Shown here: piece by piece, positions 23,691 through 32,794 of the stretch
How positions within the stretch are numbered: the stretch's first letter is position 1
Layout of the letters: each line of letters opens with the position of its first letter
Assembly: GCF_001426585.1 (NCBI RefSeq)
Contig: NZ_LMEI01000011.1
Location: 72,197 to 120,526 of the forward strand
Origin: Streptomyces sp. Root431
GTDB taxonomy: Bacteria; Actinomycetota; Actinomycetes; Streptomycetales; Streptomycetaceae
Reading direction: 5' to 3'
Length of the DNA: 48,330 bases
The notes under the pieces: model-generated
Database searches by the model: none
Told to the model about the DNA's origin: nothing
What the model saw: the letters and a program-made list of their open reading frames with translations, nothing else
Program-made: the position numbers and the translations under genes

Positions 23691-23726
23691 GTGCCCGACC
23701 CACCGACGTACCACCTCGGAAAGACC

Positions 23727-23804
23727 CCCGGCGGCGGAATCTCACGGCCCTTGCCGCCGCCGGGCTCCCACAGCGCCGCGCCCCCCTGTCCGGGGCGCGG
23801 CGCT
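23727..23804 (+). terminator. Two tandem terminator hairpins after chitinase
   Basis: First hairpin: 11-bp arms CCCGGCGGCGG (23727-23737) and CCGCCGCCGGG (23754-23764). Second: 13-bp arms AGCGCCGCGCCCC (23772-23784) and GGGGCGCGGCGCT (23792-23804). Both are perfect. Confidence 0.75.
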
Positions 23805-23845
23805 CCGCGTGTGCGGACCGGGTCGAGGGCGGTCAGGCTGGAGAC

Positions 23846-24586
23846 ATGAGCACGATCCTGGTCACCGGCGGCACGGGAACCCTCGGCCGGCCCGTCGTCG
23901 AACGGCTGCGTGCGGGCGGTCACGAGGTGCGGGTCCTCAGCAGGCACTCGCCTCCGTACGCGGTCGACCTTCGGCAGGGCGGCCCCCTGCTCGACCGGGC
24001 GGTCGCCGGGGTGGACGCGGTCGTCCACTGCAGCAACATCCTGCGCGGCGACCGGGACGCCGCCCGCGTCCTGATCGAGGCCGCGCGGCGGGCCGAGGTG
24101 CCCCACCTGCTGTACATCTCGATCGTCGGCGTCGACCGGGTGCCGCTCGGCTACTACCGCACCAAGTACGCCGTGGAGCGCATGATCCAGGGCTCGGGCC
24201 TCGGCTGGACCCTGCTGCGCACCACCCAGTTCCACGACCTGATCCTCCGGCTGCTCCAGGGCCTCGCCAAACCGCCCGTGATGCTGCTGCCCAAGGACGT
24301 GCGGGACCAGCCGCTGGAGGTGACGGAGGCGGCCGCGCGCCTCGCCGAGCTGGCCGCGGGGCCTCCCGTCGGCCGGGTCGAGGACATGGCCGGCCCCGAG
24401 ATCCGCACCTTCGCCGAGCTGGCCGGGTCCTATCTGCGCGCGAGCGGCCGGCGGCGCCGCCTCGTGGAGGTGCCGCTGCCCGGACGCGCCTACCGGGGGC
24501 TGCGGCGCGGCGAGCACCTGGCGCCGGACCGGGCGGTGGGCCGGGTGACGTTCGACGAGTTCCTGGCGCGCCGGTTCGCTCCGTAG
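23846..24586 (+). CDS. Atypical SDR / NmrA-like NAD(P)-binding protein
   Basis: A 246-aa Rossmann protein. The N-terminal nucleotide motif is TILVTGGTGTLGRPVVERL (G-x-x-G-x-x-G), as in the atypical short-chain dehydrogenase / NAD(P)H-binding family. Position ~95-110 shows LLYISIVGVDRVPLGYYRTKY with the Y-x-x-x-K spacing of SDRs. A substrate cannot be given; many homologues are uncharacterised oxidoreductases or redox sensors. The start is the ATG where the fold begins. Single gene after the chitinase terminators. Confidence 0.8.
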   Translation: MSTILVTGGTGTLGRPVVERLRAGGHEVRVLSRHSPPYAVDLRQGGPLLDRAVAGVDAVVHCSNILRGDRDAARVLIEAARRAEVPHLLYISIVGVDRVPLGYYRTKYAVERMIQGSGLGWTLLRTTQFHDLILRLLQGLAKPPVMLLPKDVRDQPLEVTEAAARLAELAAGPPVGRVEDMAGPEIRTFAELAGSYLRASGRRRRLVEVPLPGRAYRGLRRGEHLAPDRAVGRVTFDEFLARRFAP

Positions 24587-24595
24587 CCCGGGCGC

Positions 24596-25429
24596 TCACC
24601 AGGCCATGTCCATATCCGTCTCCGTCATCGGCGTCGCCGGTTCCTCCAGGCCCGGCAGCGGCCAGCTCTGGAACAGGGACAGGACGGCGAGGGCCAGGAA
24701 GGCAACGCCGACGACGACCGAGAAGACCGGGCCGAGCCGCCACAGCTTCTCGACGAAGATCACCCCGGCCAGCACCGCCATCGCGAGGACGTTCATGACG
24801 CCGAGCGGGACGAGGACGATCATCAGTCCCCAGCAGCAGCCGACGCAGTACAGGCCGTGGTGCAGCCCGACCCGCAGGTCCCGGGCCCAGGGCTTGAATC
24901 CGGCGTACCGCACGAGGGTGCCCATGGGGCTGCGGCAGTGCAGGAGGCAGGCCGTCTTCAGCGGGCCGAACTGGTGCAGCCCGGCGAGCAGGAACGCGGA
25001 GGCGCCGATCCAGCGCCCGGCGTCGGGGTGGTCCGCGACCAGGGTGCCGGTCAGGGCGAGGAGCCCGTACGCCAGGAGGCCGAAGGCCGTCCAGGCCAGC
25101 AGGTAGCCGCCGACGAACTGGGTCAGGCGGGAGGCTCGCGCGATGCCGGTCGACCGGCGGCCGATGGACCGGGCCCAGGTGAGGGCCACCGGTGCCACGG
25201 ACGGGAACATCATGGCGATCATCATGATCAGCCACAGCAGCAGGAACAGCGGGACGCCCATGCCCATCGTGCCGGGCTCGATCCCCATGTCGCGGGCCTG
25301 GGCGACCACCAGGACCCAGGCGAGCACCGCGAGCGTCGCCATCAGGGACCAGGCGAGCGCGAGGTCCCTCGCCGACAGCAGGTTCGCCGTTCTCAGGGGC
25401 GGCGCGAGGGTCTTCCGGTCGAGCCTCAC
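24596..25429 (-). CDS. DUF2182 predicted metal-binding membrane protein
   Basis: A 277-aa integral membrane protein with about 7 hydrophobic segments, matching the DUF2182 family. Recognisable parts are LLLWLIMMIAMMFPSVAPVAL (helix with Met-rich face) and GLYCVGCCWGLMIVLVPLGVMN (Cys-rich helix). The Met/Cys content inside helices is the reason the family is called metal-binding; the function is not proven. The GTG start is the best available, but its ribosome site is poorly placed, so the start is uncertain. It diverges from a DUF1326 gene, with which DUF2182 genes are often paired. Confidence 0.75.
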   Translation of the reverse strand: MRLDRKTLAPPLRTANLLSARDLALAWSLMATLAVLAWVLVVAQARDMGIEPGTMGMGVPLFLLLWLIMMIAMMFPSVAPVALTWARSIGRRSTGIARASRLTQFVGGYLLAWTAFGLLAYGLLALTGTLVADHPDAGRWIGASAFLLAGLHQFGPLKTACLLHCRSPMGTLVRYAGFKPWARDLRVGLHHGLYCVGCCWGLMIVLVPLGVMNVLAMAVLAGVIFVEKLWRLGPVFSVVVGVAFLALAVLSLFQSWPLPGLEEPATPMTETDMDMAW

Positions 25430-25546
25430 CCCTCCAGCTCAGCACAGTGGCCGCGGGGGCGCGACAGCTGTCCGCCCGTGCTCTGGCATCGGACGGGACG
25501 GGGGAGGAAAATCGGAGGTGGGGACCCCCTCCGAGGAGGCGGCGTG

Positions 25547-26200
25547 ATGTCCGAGACGACGGCGACCGTCCCGCGGTGGCACACCGCGGGAGACTGGTTC
25601 GACACCTGCCGGTGCGACGTGCCGTGCCCCTGCTCCTTCGCCCAGGCGCCCACGTACGACCGGTGCGACGGGGTCCTGGTGTGGCACATCCGCGACGGAC
25701 GCTACGGCGACGTACCGCTGGACGGCCTCAACGTGCTGATGCTCGGTTCCTTCGTCGGCAACGTGTGGGCCCATGAACACACCGACGCCTACGCGGCGGT
25801 CTTCCTCGACGAGCGCGCCGACGAGGCGCAGCGCGGGGCGCTGCAGATGATCTTCGGCGGTCAGGCGGGCAGCTGGCCCGCGCAGTTCGGGGAGATGTTC
25901 GGCGCGGAGATGCGCGGCATGGACTTCGCCCCGATCGAGTTCGAGGTGGCGGACGACCTGTCGAGCTGGCGGGCGTCCGTGCCCGGCCGGGTCGAGGCGA
26001 GCGGGGAAGCCCTCACGGGGCCGACGACGCCGGAGGGTGCGCGCGTGCAGTCGACGAACCTCCCCGGGGCGGAGACCGGACCGGGTCAGGTCGTGACCTG
26101 GGGCCGGGCAACGGCCGACCGCGCCGACGCCTTCGGCTTCCAGTGGAACTGGGACGGCCGCTCCAGCAAGCACATCCCCTTCGACTGGGCCGGCCCGTGA
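25547..26200 (+). CDS. DUF1326 domain protein with CxCxxxCxC motif
   Basis: A 217-aa soluble protein of the DUF1326 family. The N-terminus carries a cysteine cluster CRCDVPCPC (Cys21, 23, 27, 29), suited to binding a soft metal such as copper or zinc. The ATG at 25547 has GAGGAGG upstream; a GTG immediately before it (25544) is an alternative. It is divergent from DUF2182 with a 117-base gap that includes an inverted repeat near the ribosome site (CGGAGG/CCTCCG, about 25514-25534). A joint role in metal handling is inferred. Confidence 0.8.
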   Translation: MSETTATVPRWHTAGDWFDTCRCDVPCPCSFAQAPTYDRCDGVLVWHIRDGRYGDVPLDGLNVLMLGSFVGNVWAHEHTDAYAAVFLDERADEAQRGALQMIFGGQAGSWPAQFGEMFGAEMRGMDFAPIEFEVADDLSSWRASVPGRVEASGEALTGPTTPEGARVQSTNLPGAETGPGQVVTWGRATADRADAFGFQWNWDGRSSKHIPFDWAGP

Positions 26201-26216
26201 CCCGGCCCGAGGTCTT

Positions 26217-27353
26217 CTAGACACGCTCCGGCGGCGAGCCGAAGAGCACGTCCTGCGCCGCGTCGCGGGCGAGGAGGAGGGCGCCGCGCAGCACGGCCGT
26301 GTCGCCCAGGGTGGTCGGGCGGACCTCCGTACGCAGCGGGGAGAGGGCCGCGACCGCCGATTCGACGCGGGCGGCGAGCGCGGTGCCGCCCTGGTGGCCG
26401 GTCTCCCCGCCGAGGACCACGCAGCCGGGGTCGAGGACGGAGGCGACCGCTGCCGCGCCGACGGCCAGCCGCCCGGCCAGGGCGTCGAGGAAGGGGCCGT
26501 CGGCGAGCGCCGATGACGGGTCGAGGCCGTGCTCGGCGGCGAGGGCCTCGACCGCTGCCGTGCAGGCCAGTTCGTGGAATCCGCCGTCGCAGCCGGTGGC
26601 CGAGGGGAGCCCGGACGTGCCCGGCACCGGCAGGAAGCCGATCTCGCCCGCGCCGCCGGAGGCCCCGCGGCGCAGTCTGCCGTCGAGGACGACGGCGGCG
26701 CCGACGCCCTGGCCGAGCCAGAGGAGGACGAAGTCCTCGCGGTCGCGGGCCGCGCCCTCCCGTAGTTCGGCGAAGGCGGCGAGGTTGGTCTCGTTCTCGA
26801 CGAGGACCCGGGCCGGCAGGCGTTCCTGGAGGACGCCGACGAGCCTGCGGTGCCAGGCGGGCAGTCCCGAGGAGTCGCGCAGTTCGCCCGTGGCCGGGTC
26901 GATGAGGCCGGGGGCGCCGACGGCGACGGTGTGCAGCCGGTCGGCGCCTGCCTCCTTCGCGGTGCGCTCCAGGAGCGTGACCGCCGTGTCGACGGCCGGG
27001 CCCGTGCCGCTGTCGTCGCCGACGGTCGCGGAGGCCTCGGCGAGGGTGGTGCCGAGGAGGTCGGTGACGACCACGGAGACGGAGCGGGTGCGCACGTCGA
27101 GCGCGGCGAGGTGCGCGCGGTCGGCGACGATCCCGTACAGCTTGGCGTTGGGTCCGCGGCGTTCCGCCCCGGACTCCCCCACGACATGGACGAGCCCGGA
27201 CTCCCGGAGCCGCTCGACGAGGTCGGCGACGGTGGGGCGGGAGAGTCCGGTGAGCGTCTTGAGCTGAGTGGCCGTCAACGGTCCCTCGTCCTGGAGCAGT
27301 CGCAGGGCGAGCCGGTCGTTGATGGCTCGGGCGGTGCTCGGGGATGCGGCCAT
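26217..27353 (-). CDS. ROK-family transcriptional regulator
   Basis: A 378-aa ROK repressor. The N-terminal winged helix-turn-helix (about residues 15-55; ATQLKTLTGLSRPTVADLVERL) is followed by a sugar-kinase-like effector domain with the ATP-type phosphate loop DLLGTTLAEA and GVGAPGLIDPATG-type segments. The usual ROK zinc motif C-x-C-G-x-x-G-C-x-E is degenerate here (TGCDGGFHELAC), so zinc binding is doubtful. The start has AGAGGA 8 bases upstream. It is divergent from the MFS gene, which is its probable target, through the palindrome at 27406-27426. Confidence 0.87.
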   Translation of the reverse strand: MAASPSTARAINDRLALRLLQDEGPLTATQLKTLTGLSRPTVADLVERLRESGLVHVVGESGAERRGPNAKLYGIVADRAHLAALDVRTRSVSVVVTDLLGTTLAEASATVGDDSGTGPAVDTAVTLLERTAKEAGADRLHTVAVGAPGLIDPATGELRDSSGLPAWHRRLVGVLQERLPARVLVENETNLAAFAELREGAARDREDFVLLWLGQGVGAAVVLDGRLRRGASGGAGEIGFLPVPGTSGLPSATGCDGGFHELACTAAVEALAAEHGLDPSSALADGPFLDALAGRLAVGAAAVASVLDPGCVVLGGETGHQGGTALAARVESAVAALSPLRTEVRPTTLGDTAVLRGALLLARDAAQDVLFGSPPERV

Positions 27354-27405
27354 GCGGCGATCCTCTCAGACTCGATTCCCGTGCGGTCTCTCCCTGCGGA
27401 CTATT

Positions 27406-27426
27406 TATCAGGCAGGGTCCCTGATA
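27406..27426. promoter_or_regulatory. Operator-like palindrome between ROK and MFS genes
   Basis: TATCAGG (27406-27412) and CCTGATA (27420-27426) are perfect 7-bp arms with a 7-base spacer, in an AT-rich island. A TAGTTT (27425-27430) could be the -10 of the MFS gene, so binding here would block it. Confidence 0.6.
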
Positions 27427-27459
27427 GTTTACGCCCACACCACGACCCCGGGAGGGCAC

Positions 27460-28683
27460 ATGGCGGCGCAGACCGTCTTCAGCACCGAGCGGCTGCGGCG
27501 GGCACGCTTCGCCGTCGCCGCGGTCTTCTGCGTCCACGGCGCGGTGACCGGCAGCTTCGCGACCCGCATCCCGTGGATCCAGGAGCACGCGGGCGTCAGC
27601 GCCGGACAGCTCGGGCTCGCGCTCGCCTTCCCGGCACTCGGCGCCTCCCTCGCGATGCCGCTGGCCGGTGCCATCAGCCACCGCTTCGGCGCCCGCACGG
27701 CCCTGCGCGGCCTGCTCGCCCTGTGGACGCTCTCGCTGACGCTGCCCTCACTGGCCCCGAACATCTGGGGGCTCTGCGGCGCGCTCTTCGTGTACGGCGC
27801 GACCGCGGGCATGTCGGACGTGGCGATGAACGCGCTCGGCGTCGAGACCGAGAACCGGCTCGACAAGTCCATCATGTCGAGCCTGCACGGCATGTGGAGC
27901 GTGGGCGCGCTGCTCGGCTCGGCCGCCGGCACGGTCGCCGCCCACATCGGCGGCGACGCCCGAACCCACCACCTGATCGCGGCCCTCGCCCTCACCGCGC
28001 TCGGCCTGATCTGCTGCCAGGGCGTCCTCGACGTCCACAGCACCGAGGACGAGGAGGCGCCGCCGCGGTTCTCGCTGCCGCCGAAGGCCGCGCTGATCAT
28101 CGGCGCCATCGGCTTCTGCGCGGTGTTCGCGGAGGGCGCCAGTCTCGACTGGTCGGCCGTCTACCTCCGGGACGAGCTGGGCAGCTCGGCCGGGCTCGCG
28201 GCCGCGTCGACGACCGCCTTCGCGCTGACGATGGCCGTGGCACGACTGGCCGGCGACCGCGTCGTGGACCGCTTCGGCGCGGTCCGTACGGTACGGGTCG
28301 GCGGCGCCGTCGCCACCCTCGGCGGGCTCCTGGTCGTCCTCGCCCCGCACGCCGCCGTCGCGATGGCCGGTTTCGGTCTCATCGGGCTCGGCGTCGCGGT
28401 CGTCGTCCCGCTCGCCTTCGCCGCCGCGGCCCGCAGCGGCCCGAACCCCAGCCAGGCCATCGCGGGCGTCGCCACCATCACGTACACCTCGGGTCTCATC
28501 GCCCCCTCGGCGATCGGCGGCATCGCCGACGCGACCTCCCTGGTCTTCTCGTTCGGCCTGGTCACCCTGCTGGCACTGGGTCTCGTGCTCGGCGCGGGCG
28601 TCCTCAGGCCGGGCGCGCGCGGGACGAAGGCGGCGGCCAAGGCGGACGGCGCCCCCGCGAAGAGCTCCGGCCCGGTCGCGTAA
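27460..28683 (+). CDS. MFS transporter
   Basis: A 407-aa major facilitator with 12 predicted helices. Loop 2-3 has the MFS signature in the form GAISHRFGARTALRG, and loop 8-9 has the related RLAGDRVVDRFGAVRTVR. The two six-helix halves are separated by a charged loop (HSTEDEEAPPRF). It resembles the YbjJ-like branch of MFS, whose substrates are mostly unknown. Divergence from a ROK regulator suggests a sugar or sugar-derived substrate. The start has GGAGGG upstream; the longer open frame upstream crosses the operator and is rejected. Confidence 0.85.
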   Translation: MAAQTVFSTERLRRARFAVAAVFCVHGAVTGSFATRIPWIQEHAGVSAGQLGLALAFPALGASLAMPLAGAISHRFGARTALRGLLALWTLSLTLPSLAPNIWGLCGALFVYGATAGMSDVAMNALGVETENRLDKSIMSSLHGMWSVGALLGSAAGTVAAHIGGDARTHHLIAALALTALGLICCQGVLDVHSTEDEEAPPRFSLPPKAALIIGAIGFCAVFAEGASLDWSAVYLRDELGSSAGLAAASTTAFALTMAVARLAGDRVVDRFGAVRTVRVGGAVATLGGLLVVLAPHAAVAMAGFGLIGLGVAVVVPLAFAAAARSGPNPSQAIAGVATITYTSGLIAPSAIGGIADATSLVFSFGLVTLLALGLVLGAGVLRPGARGTKAAAKADGAPAKSSGPVA

Positions 28684-28793
28684 CCGCCGCCGAGGGGCGG
28701 ACGAACGACTCCGGCAGGCCGCGGCGCATACCATGTGGCTGATCTTTTGCGGTCGCGACACGGCCGCCGGAACCTCGGAACGGGAGCGACCTC

Positions 28794-30194
28794 ATGAACC
28801 TCGGCGTGCGCTGGACTCTGCACGGCGACGGGAGAACACCCGCTCCCGGGGCCGTCGTCCGGCCGGACGAGCGGCTCTCCTGGCCTCGCACCGCCGGCCT
28901 CGGCGCCCAGCACGTCGTCGCCATGTTCGGGGCGTCCTTCGTAGCCCCGGTACTGATGGGTCTGGACCCGAACCTCGCGATCATGATGTCCGGTGTCGCG
29001 ACCGCGATCTTCCTCCTCGCGACCCGCGGCACCGTCCCGTCCTACCTGGGCTGCTCGCTCTCCTTCGTCGGCGTCGCCGCCGCGATCCGGGCCTCGGGCG
29101 GCACCAGCGCGACCGTGACCGGCGCGATCCTCGTCGTCGGCGGGGTGCTCTTCCTCGCGGGCCTCGCGGTACGGAAGTTCGGCGCGCGGATCATCCACGC
29201 GGCGATGCCCCCGATCGTGACCGGCGCCGTCGTCATGCTGATCGGCTTCAACCTGGCCCCGGTCACCGCGTCGACGTACTGGCCGCAGGACCAGTGGACG
29301 GCACTGCTCGTCATGCTGTTCACGGGTCTGGCCGTGGTCTGTCTGCGCGGCTTCTGGTCGCGGATCGCGATCTTCCTCGGCCTGATCTTCGGCTACGCCA
29401 TCTCCTGGATCTTCGACCTCGTCTTCGGCAAGATCCACTCGATGTCCCCGAGCGGTCAGATCACCGACCACTGGCGGCTGGACCTCTCCGGCGTGTCGAA
29501 GGCCGACTGGATCGGACTGCCGTCCTTCCACGGACCCAGCTTCGAGTGGTCCGCGATCCTGGTCGCGCTGCCCGTCGTCATCGCGCTGATCGCCGAGAAC
29601 GCCGGCCACGTCAAGGCCGTCGGCGAGATGACCGGCGACAACCTGGACGACAAGCTCGGCACCGCGATCGCCGCCGACGGCGCCGCCTCGATGCTGTCCA
29701 CGGCCGTCGGCGGCCCGCCGAACACCACGTACTCCGAGAACATCGGCGTCATGGCCGCGACCCGCGTCTACTCCACCGCCGCCTATTGGGCCGCGGCCGG
29801 CTTCGCGCTCCTCTTCGGCCTCTGCCCGAAGTTCGGCGCGATCGTCGCCGCCATCCCCGGCGGGGTCCTCGGCGGCATCACCGTGATCCTCTACGGCATG
29901 ATCGGCCTGCTCGGCGCCCAGATCTGGATCAACGCCAAGGTCGACCTGCGCAACCCGCTCAACCTGGTCCCGGCCGCCGCCGGCATCATCATCGGCGTCG
30001 GCGGCGTGAAGCTCACTTTCACCGACACCTTCGAGCTGGGCGGCATCGCGCTCGGCACCATCGTCGTCATCACCGGCTACCACGTGCTGCGGGCCTTCGC
30101 CCCGGCCCACCTCAAGGAGCAGGAACCGCTCCTCGACTCGGGCACGAGCTCGTACGAGAGCACCCCGAGCGAGGAGCCCGCTCCGAAGAACTGA
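28794..30194 (+). CDS. NCS2 uracil/xanthine permease
   Basis: A 466-aa nucleobase transporter of the NCS2 (UraA/uracil-xanthine permease) family. Family marks are AQHVVAMFGASFVAPVLMG at helix 1, the substrate-site region ALIAENAGHVKAVGEMTG and the NCS2 motif AVGGPPNTTYSENIGVMAATRV. It imports uracil (or xanthine) by proton symport. The ATG has GGAGC upstream. The 110-base upstream gap shows no regulator site I can name. A hairpin ends the gene at 30218-30248. Confidence 0.92.
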   Translation: MNLGVRWTLHGDGRTPAPGAVVRPDERLSWPRTAGLGAQHVVAMFGASFVAPVLMGLDPNLAIMMSGVATAIFLLATRGTVPSYLGCSLSFVGVAAAIRASGGTSATVTGAILVVGGVLFLAGLAVRKFGARIIHAAMPPIVTGAVVMLIGFNLAPVTASTYWPQDQWTALLVMLFTGLAVVCLRGFWSRIAIFLGLIFGYAISWIFDLVFGKIHSMSPSGQITDHWRLDLSGVSKADWIGLPSFHGPSFEWSAILVALPVVIALIAENAGHVKAVGEMTGDNLDDKLGTAIAADGAASMLSTAVGGPPNTTYSENIGVMAATRVYSTAAYWAAAGFALLFGLCPKFGAIVAAIPGGVLGGITVILYGMIGLLGAQIWINAKVDLRNPLNLVPAAAGIIIGVGGVKLTFTDTFELGGIALGTIVVITGYHVLRAFAPAHLKEQEPLLDSGTSSYESTPSEEPAPKN

Positions 30195-30217
30195 GTGATT
30201 CGCCCGTTCTGGGTAAG

Positions 30218-30248
30218 CCGGGCCCGTGGGAGTTCCCTCCGGGCCCGG
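30218..30248 (+). terminator. Hairpin after NCS2 permease
   Basis: Perfect arms CCGGGCCCG (30218-30226) and CGGGCCCGG (30240-30248), 13-base loop. It sits 20 bases before the next start. Confidence 0.6.
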
Positions 30249-30267
30249 CGGCTGGGAGCCTGCCCCC

Positions 30268-30999
30268 ATGGCGCAGACCCAGCAGATCGGGCAGGACCTC
30301 ACGCAGGACATCCGGCAGGACCTCGGGCAGTTCCTGGCGGTCGACCCCGTGGTGGACCGGATGCGGACGCTCCGCTCCACCTGGCATCCGGCCGACGGCG
30401 TCGCCGTCTTCAACCGGGTCTATCTGACGGTCACCGAGGAGATCCGCCACGCCATCGAGGCGGGCACCTTCGCCGACCGCCGGGCCGCCGCCACCCTCGA
30501 CGTGCGCTTCGCCGAGCGCTACCTCGCGGCGGTCGACACCGTCGCCACCGGCGGCCCGGCGCCCGCCTGCTGGCGTCCGCTCTTCCGCTACCGGCGCCAC
30601 CCCGGCGTACGCCCGCTCCAGTTCGCGCTCGCCGGGATCAACGCCCACGTCGGCCACGACCTGGCGCTCGCGGTGGTCGACTCCTGCCGGATCCTGGAGT
30701 GCGCGCCCGTCGATCTGGAGGACGAGTTCGACCGGGTCGGCGACATCCTCGTCCTCCTGGAGGAGCGCATCAGGGAGGAACTGATGCCGGGCCCGGACCT
30801 CCTGGAGATCGCGGACCCGCTGACGCATCTGCTCGGCTGCTGGAGCCTGGACCGGGCCCGCGACGGGGCCTGGCTGGCGGCTCGCTCGCTCTGGCAGCTG
30901 CGCGGGCTGCCGGAGCTGGCCGGGGAGTTCACGGAACGCCTCGACCGGTCGGTGGGCCTGGTGGGGCGGATGCTGCTCACGCCGCTCACCAGGCCGTGA
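30268..30999 (+). CDS. DUF5995-family protein
   Basis: A 243-aa soluble, mostly helical protein of the DUF5995 family. The best-conserved part is PLQFALAGINAHVGHDLALAVV, with regularly placed His/Asn/Asp that could hold a metal, plus the early FNRVYLTVT and FAERYL stretches. No function is established. An upstream in-frame start at 30226 falls inside the permease terminator hairpin and is rejected. It converges with davB, with 37 bases between the stops. Confidence 0.75.
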   Translation: MAQTQQIGQDLTQDIRQDLGQFLAVDPVVDRMRTLRSTWHPADGVAVFNRVYLTVTEEIRHAIEAGTFADRRAAATLDVRFAERYLAAVDTVATGGPAPACWRPLFRYRRHPGVRPLQFALAGINAHVGHDLALAVVDSCRILECAPVDLEDEFDRVGDILVLLEERIREELMPGPDLLEIADPLTHLLGCWSLDRARDGAWLAARSLWQLRGLPELAGEFTERLDRSVGLVGRMLLTPLTRP

Positions 31000-31036
31000 C
31001 CCGCGTGGCCTTCTCGGGGACGGGTCCTCCGGCGGA

Positions 31037-32734
31037 TCAGTCCTCCGGCAGCTCGACCGGGGCGATCTCCTCGTAGACGTCGCCCGGGCCCGGGTTGGTG
31101 GCGTCGGTGCCGCCGCCGAAGTGGTGCATCACGCCCCACACCGCGTTGAGCGCCGTCTGCACCGCGCCCTCGGCCCAGCCGGCCGTCCAGGAGATGTCGT
31201 CGCCGGCGAGGAAGATGCCCCGCTTGTCCTCGGGCAGCCGGTCCTGCATGAAGTGCGTGAACAGGCGGCGCTGGTAGCGGTAGTGGCCCGGCAGGTTCGC
31301 CTTGAAGGCGCCCATGAAGTACGGCTCGTTCTCCCAGGAGACCGTCACCGGGTTGCCGATGATGTGCTTCCGGATGTCGACCTTCGGGTAGATCTCGCCG
31401 AGCGACTTCAGCATGACCTCCATCCGCTCGTTGGCGGAGAGCGGCAGCCACTTAAGGCTGTCGTCGCACCAGGTGTACGAGAGGCAGATGGTGGCCGGCT
31501 TGTCCGGGCCGTCGTCCAGGAGGTACGTGCCGCGGGTCATCCGGTCGGTCAGCGTCATCGACATGACGTCGCGGCCGGTCTCCTCGTCCTTGTCCAGCCA
31601 GAACGGCCGGTCCACGGGCACGAAGAGCTTCGAGGACTCCATGTAGTGGGTGCGCTCGATCGCCGTCCAGTGGTCGATCGGGAAGAGCGAGTCGTCACAG
31701 GCGATCTTGGAGAGCAGCATCCAGGACTGGGCGGTGAAGATCGCCGCTTGGTACGTACGGATGTCGCCGGAGGCGTCGGTGACGGTGATCCGGTTGCCGG
31801 CGGTGCGGTTCAGCCGGGTCACGGCCGGCTTCGGGGCGCCCTCGTGCAGGGAGCTGAGCGAGGTGCCCGGCGCCCAGTGGACGATCTTCTGCGGCTCGCG
31901 CTCCCACAGGCGCAGCGGCAGCTGCTGCGAGCCGCCCACGATGCCCCGGTGGTGGTCGTCCGCCTCGGTGTAGACGACGCGGAGGATCTCCAGGATGGAG
32001 TTGGGGAAGTCGGTGTCCCAGCCGCCGGTGCCGAAGCCGACCTGGCCGAAGATCTCGCGGTGCCGGAAGGACTTGAAGGACTCCGACTCGCAGAGGAAGC
32101 CGTAGAAGGTCTGGTTGTCGAGCTTCTCGACGAGCTTCGACCAGATCTCGCGGATGCGCGGGACGTCGCGCTCGCGCATGGCCTGGTTCATGTCGGAGAA
32201 GTCGGCGCCCTCGTCCAGACAGGCGTTCCACGCGTTCATCACGTCGCGGTAGACCTGCGGGAGGTCGTCGACGGTGGTGGCGTAGTGCGACTCGCCCTTG
32301 AGGTCGACGACGGTCGACGGGGTCGACTCGGCCAGCGGGTTCGGGAAGGGCGTGGTCTCCAGGCCGACGAGGTCGATGTAGTGCTGGAGCGCCGTCGAGG
32401 ACGGCGGGAAGCGCATCGCGCCCATCTCCGCGGTGAGGCCCTCGGTGGCGGTGCCCTCGAAGCCCACGGTGCGCAGGCGGCCGCCGATCTGGTCGGCCTC
32501 GTAGACGACGGGCTTGAGGCCCATCTTCATCAGCTCGTACGCGGCGATGATCCCCGAGAGGCCGCCGCCGATCACGGCGACCTCGGTGCCGTGCTCGGTG
32601 GCCGGTATCTGGCCGAGCCCCGCCGGGTGGGCCAGGAAGTCGTCGTACGCGTACGGGAAGTCCGGGCCGAACATGGTGATGGGCGGCTGGCCGTCGCTGT
32701 GGGGGACGGCGGTCGTGGGCACCGTGGACGTCAT
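31037..32734 (-). CDS. davB: Lysine 2-monooxygenase-like flavoprotein (DavB type)
   Basis: A 565-aa flavin monooxygenase/amine oxidase. It follows the Pseudomonas DavB (L-lysine 2-monooxygenase) pattern closely as I remember it, from PITMFGPDFPYAYDDFL at the N-terminus to GIFLAGDDISWTAGWAEGAV at the C-terminus, and the length matches. The FAD-binding motif is VAVIGGGLSG (residues 52-61) with Glu79 at the end of strand 2, then GGRLRT. The expected reaction is oxidative decarboxylation of L-lysine to 5-aminopentanamide. It is 60 bases downstream of the davA-like gene, whose product would hydrolyse that amide. A broader amino-acid oxidase or tryptophan-monooxygenase-like role is the alternative; the gene pair favours lysine. 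Confidence 0.83.
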   Translation of the reverse strand: MTSTVPTTAVPHSDGQPPITMFGPDFPYAYDDFLAHPAGLGQIPATEHGTEVAVIGGGLSGIIAAYELMKMGLKPVVYEADQIGGRLRTVGFEGTATEGLTAEMGAMRFPPSSTALQHYIDLVGLETTPFPNPLAESTPSTVVDLKGESHYATTVDDLPQVYRDVMNAWNACLDEGADFSDMNQAMRERDVPRIREIWSKLVEKLDNQTFYGFLCESESFKSFRHREIFGQVGFGTGGWDTDFPNSILEILRVVYTEADDHHRGIVGGSQQLPLRLWEREPQKIVHWAPGTSLSSLHEGAPKPAVTRLNRTAGNRITVTDASGDIRTYQAAIFTAQSWMLLSKIACDDSLFPIDHWTAIERTHYMESSKLFVPVDRPFWLDKDEETGRDVMSMTLTDRMTRGTYLLDDGPDKPATICLSYTWCDDSLKWLPLSANERMEVMLKSLGEIYPKVDIRKHIIGNPVTVSWENEPYFMGAFKANLPGHYRYQRRLFTHFMQDRLPEDKRGIFLAGDDISWTAGWAEGAVQTALNAVWGVMHHFGGGTDATNPGPGDVYEEIAPVELPED

Positions 32735-32794
32735 GGGGTACGGACTCCTTGCGCGGAAAGGTGAGGCAGGTCGGGAAGGCGGAGGGCCGGCGGC

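Noticed and set aside
21228..23714. An 828-codon open frame opposite to the chitinase
   Set aside because: It is the Val/Gly/Arg-rich mirror of the coding strand and has no motif; the chitinase frame is beyond doubt.
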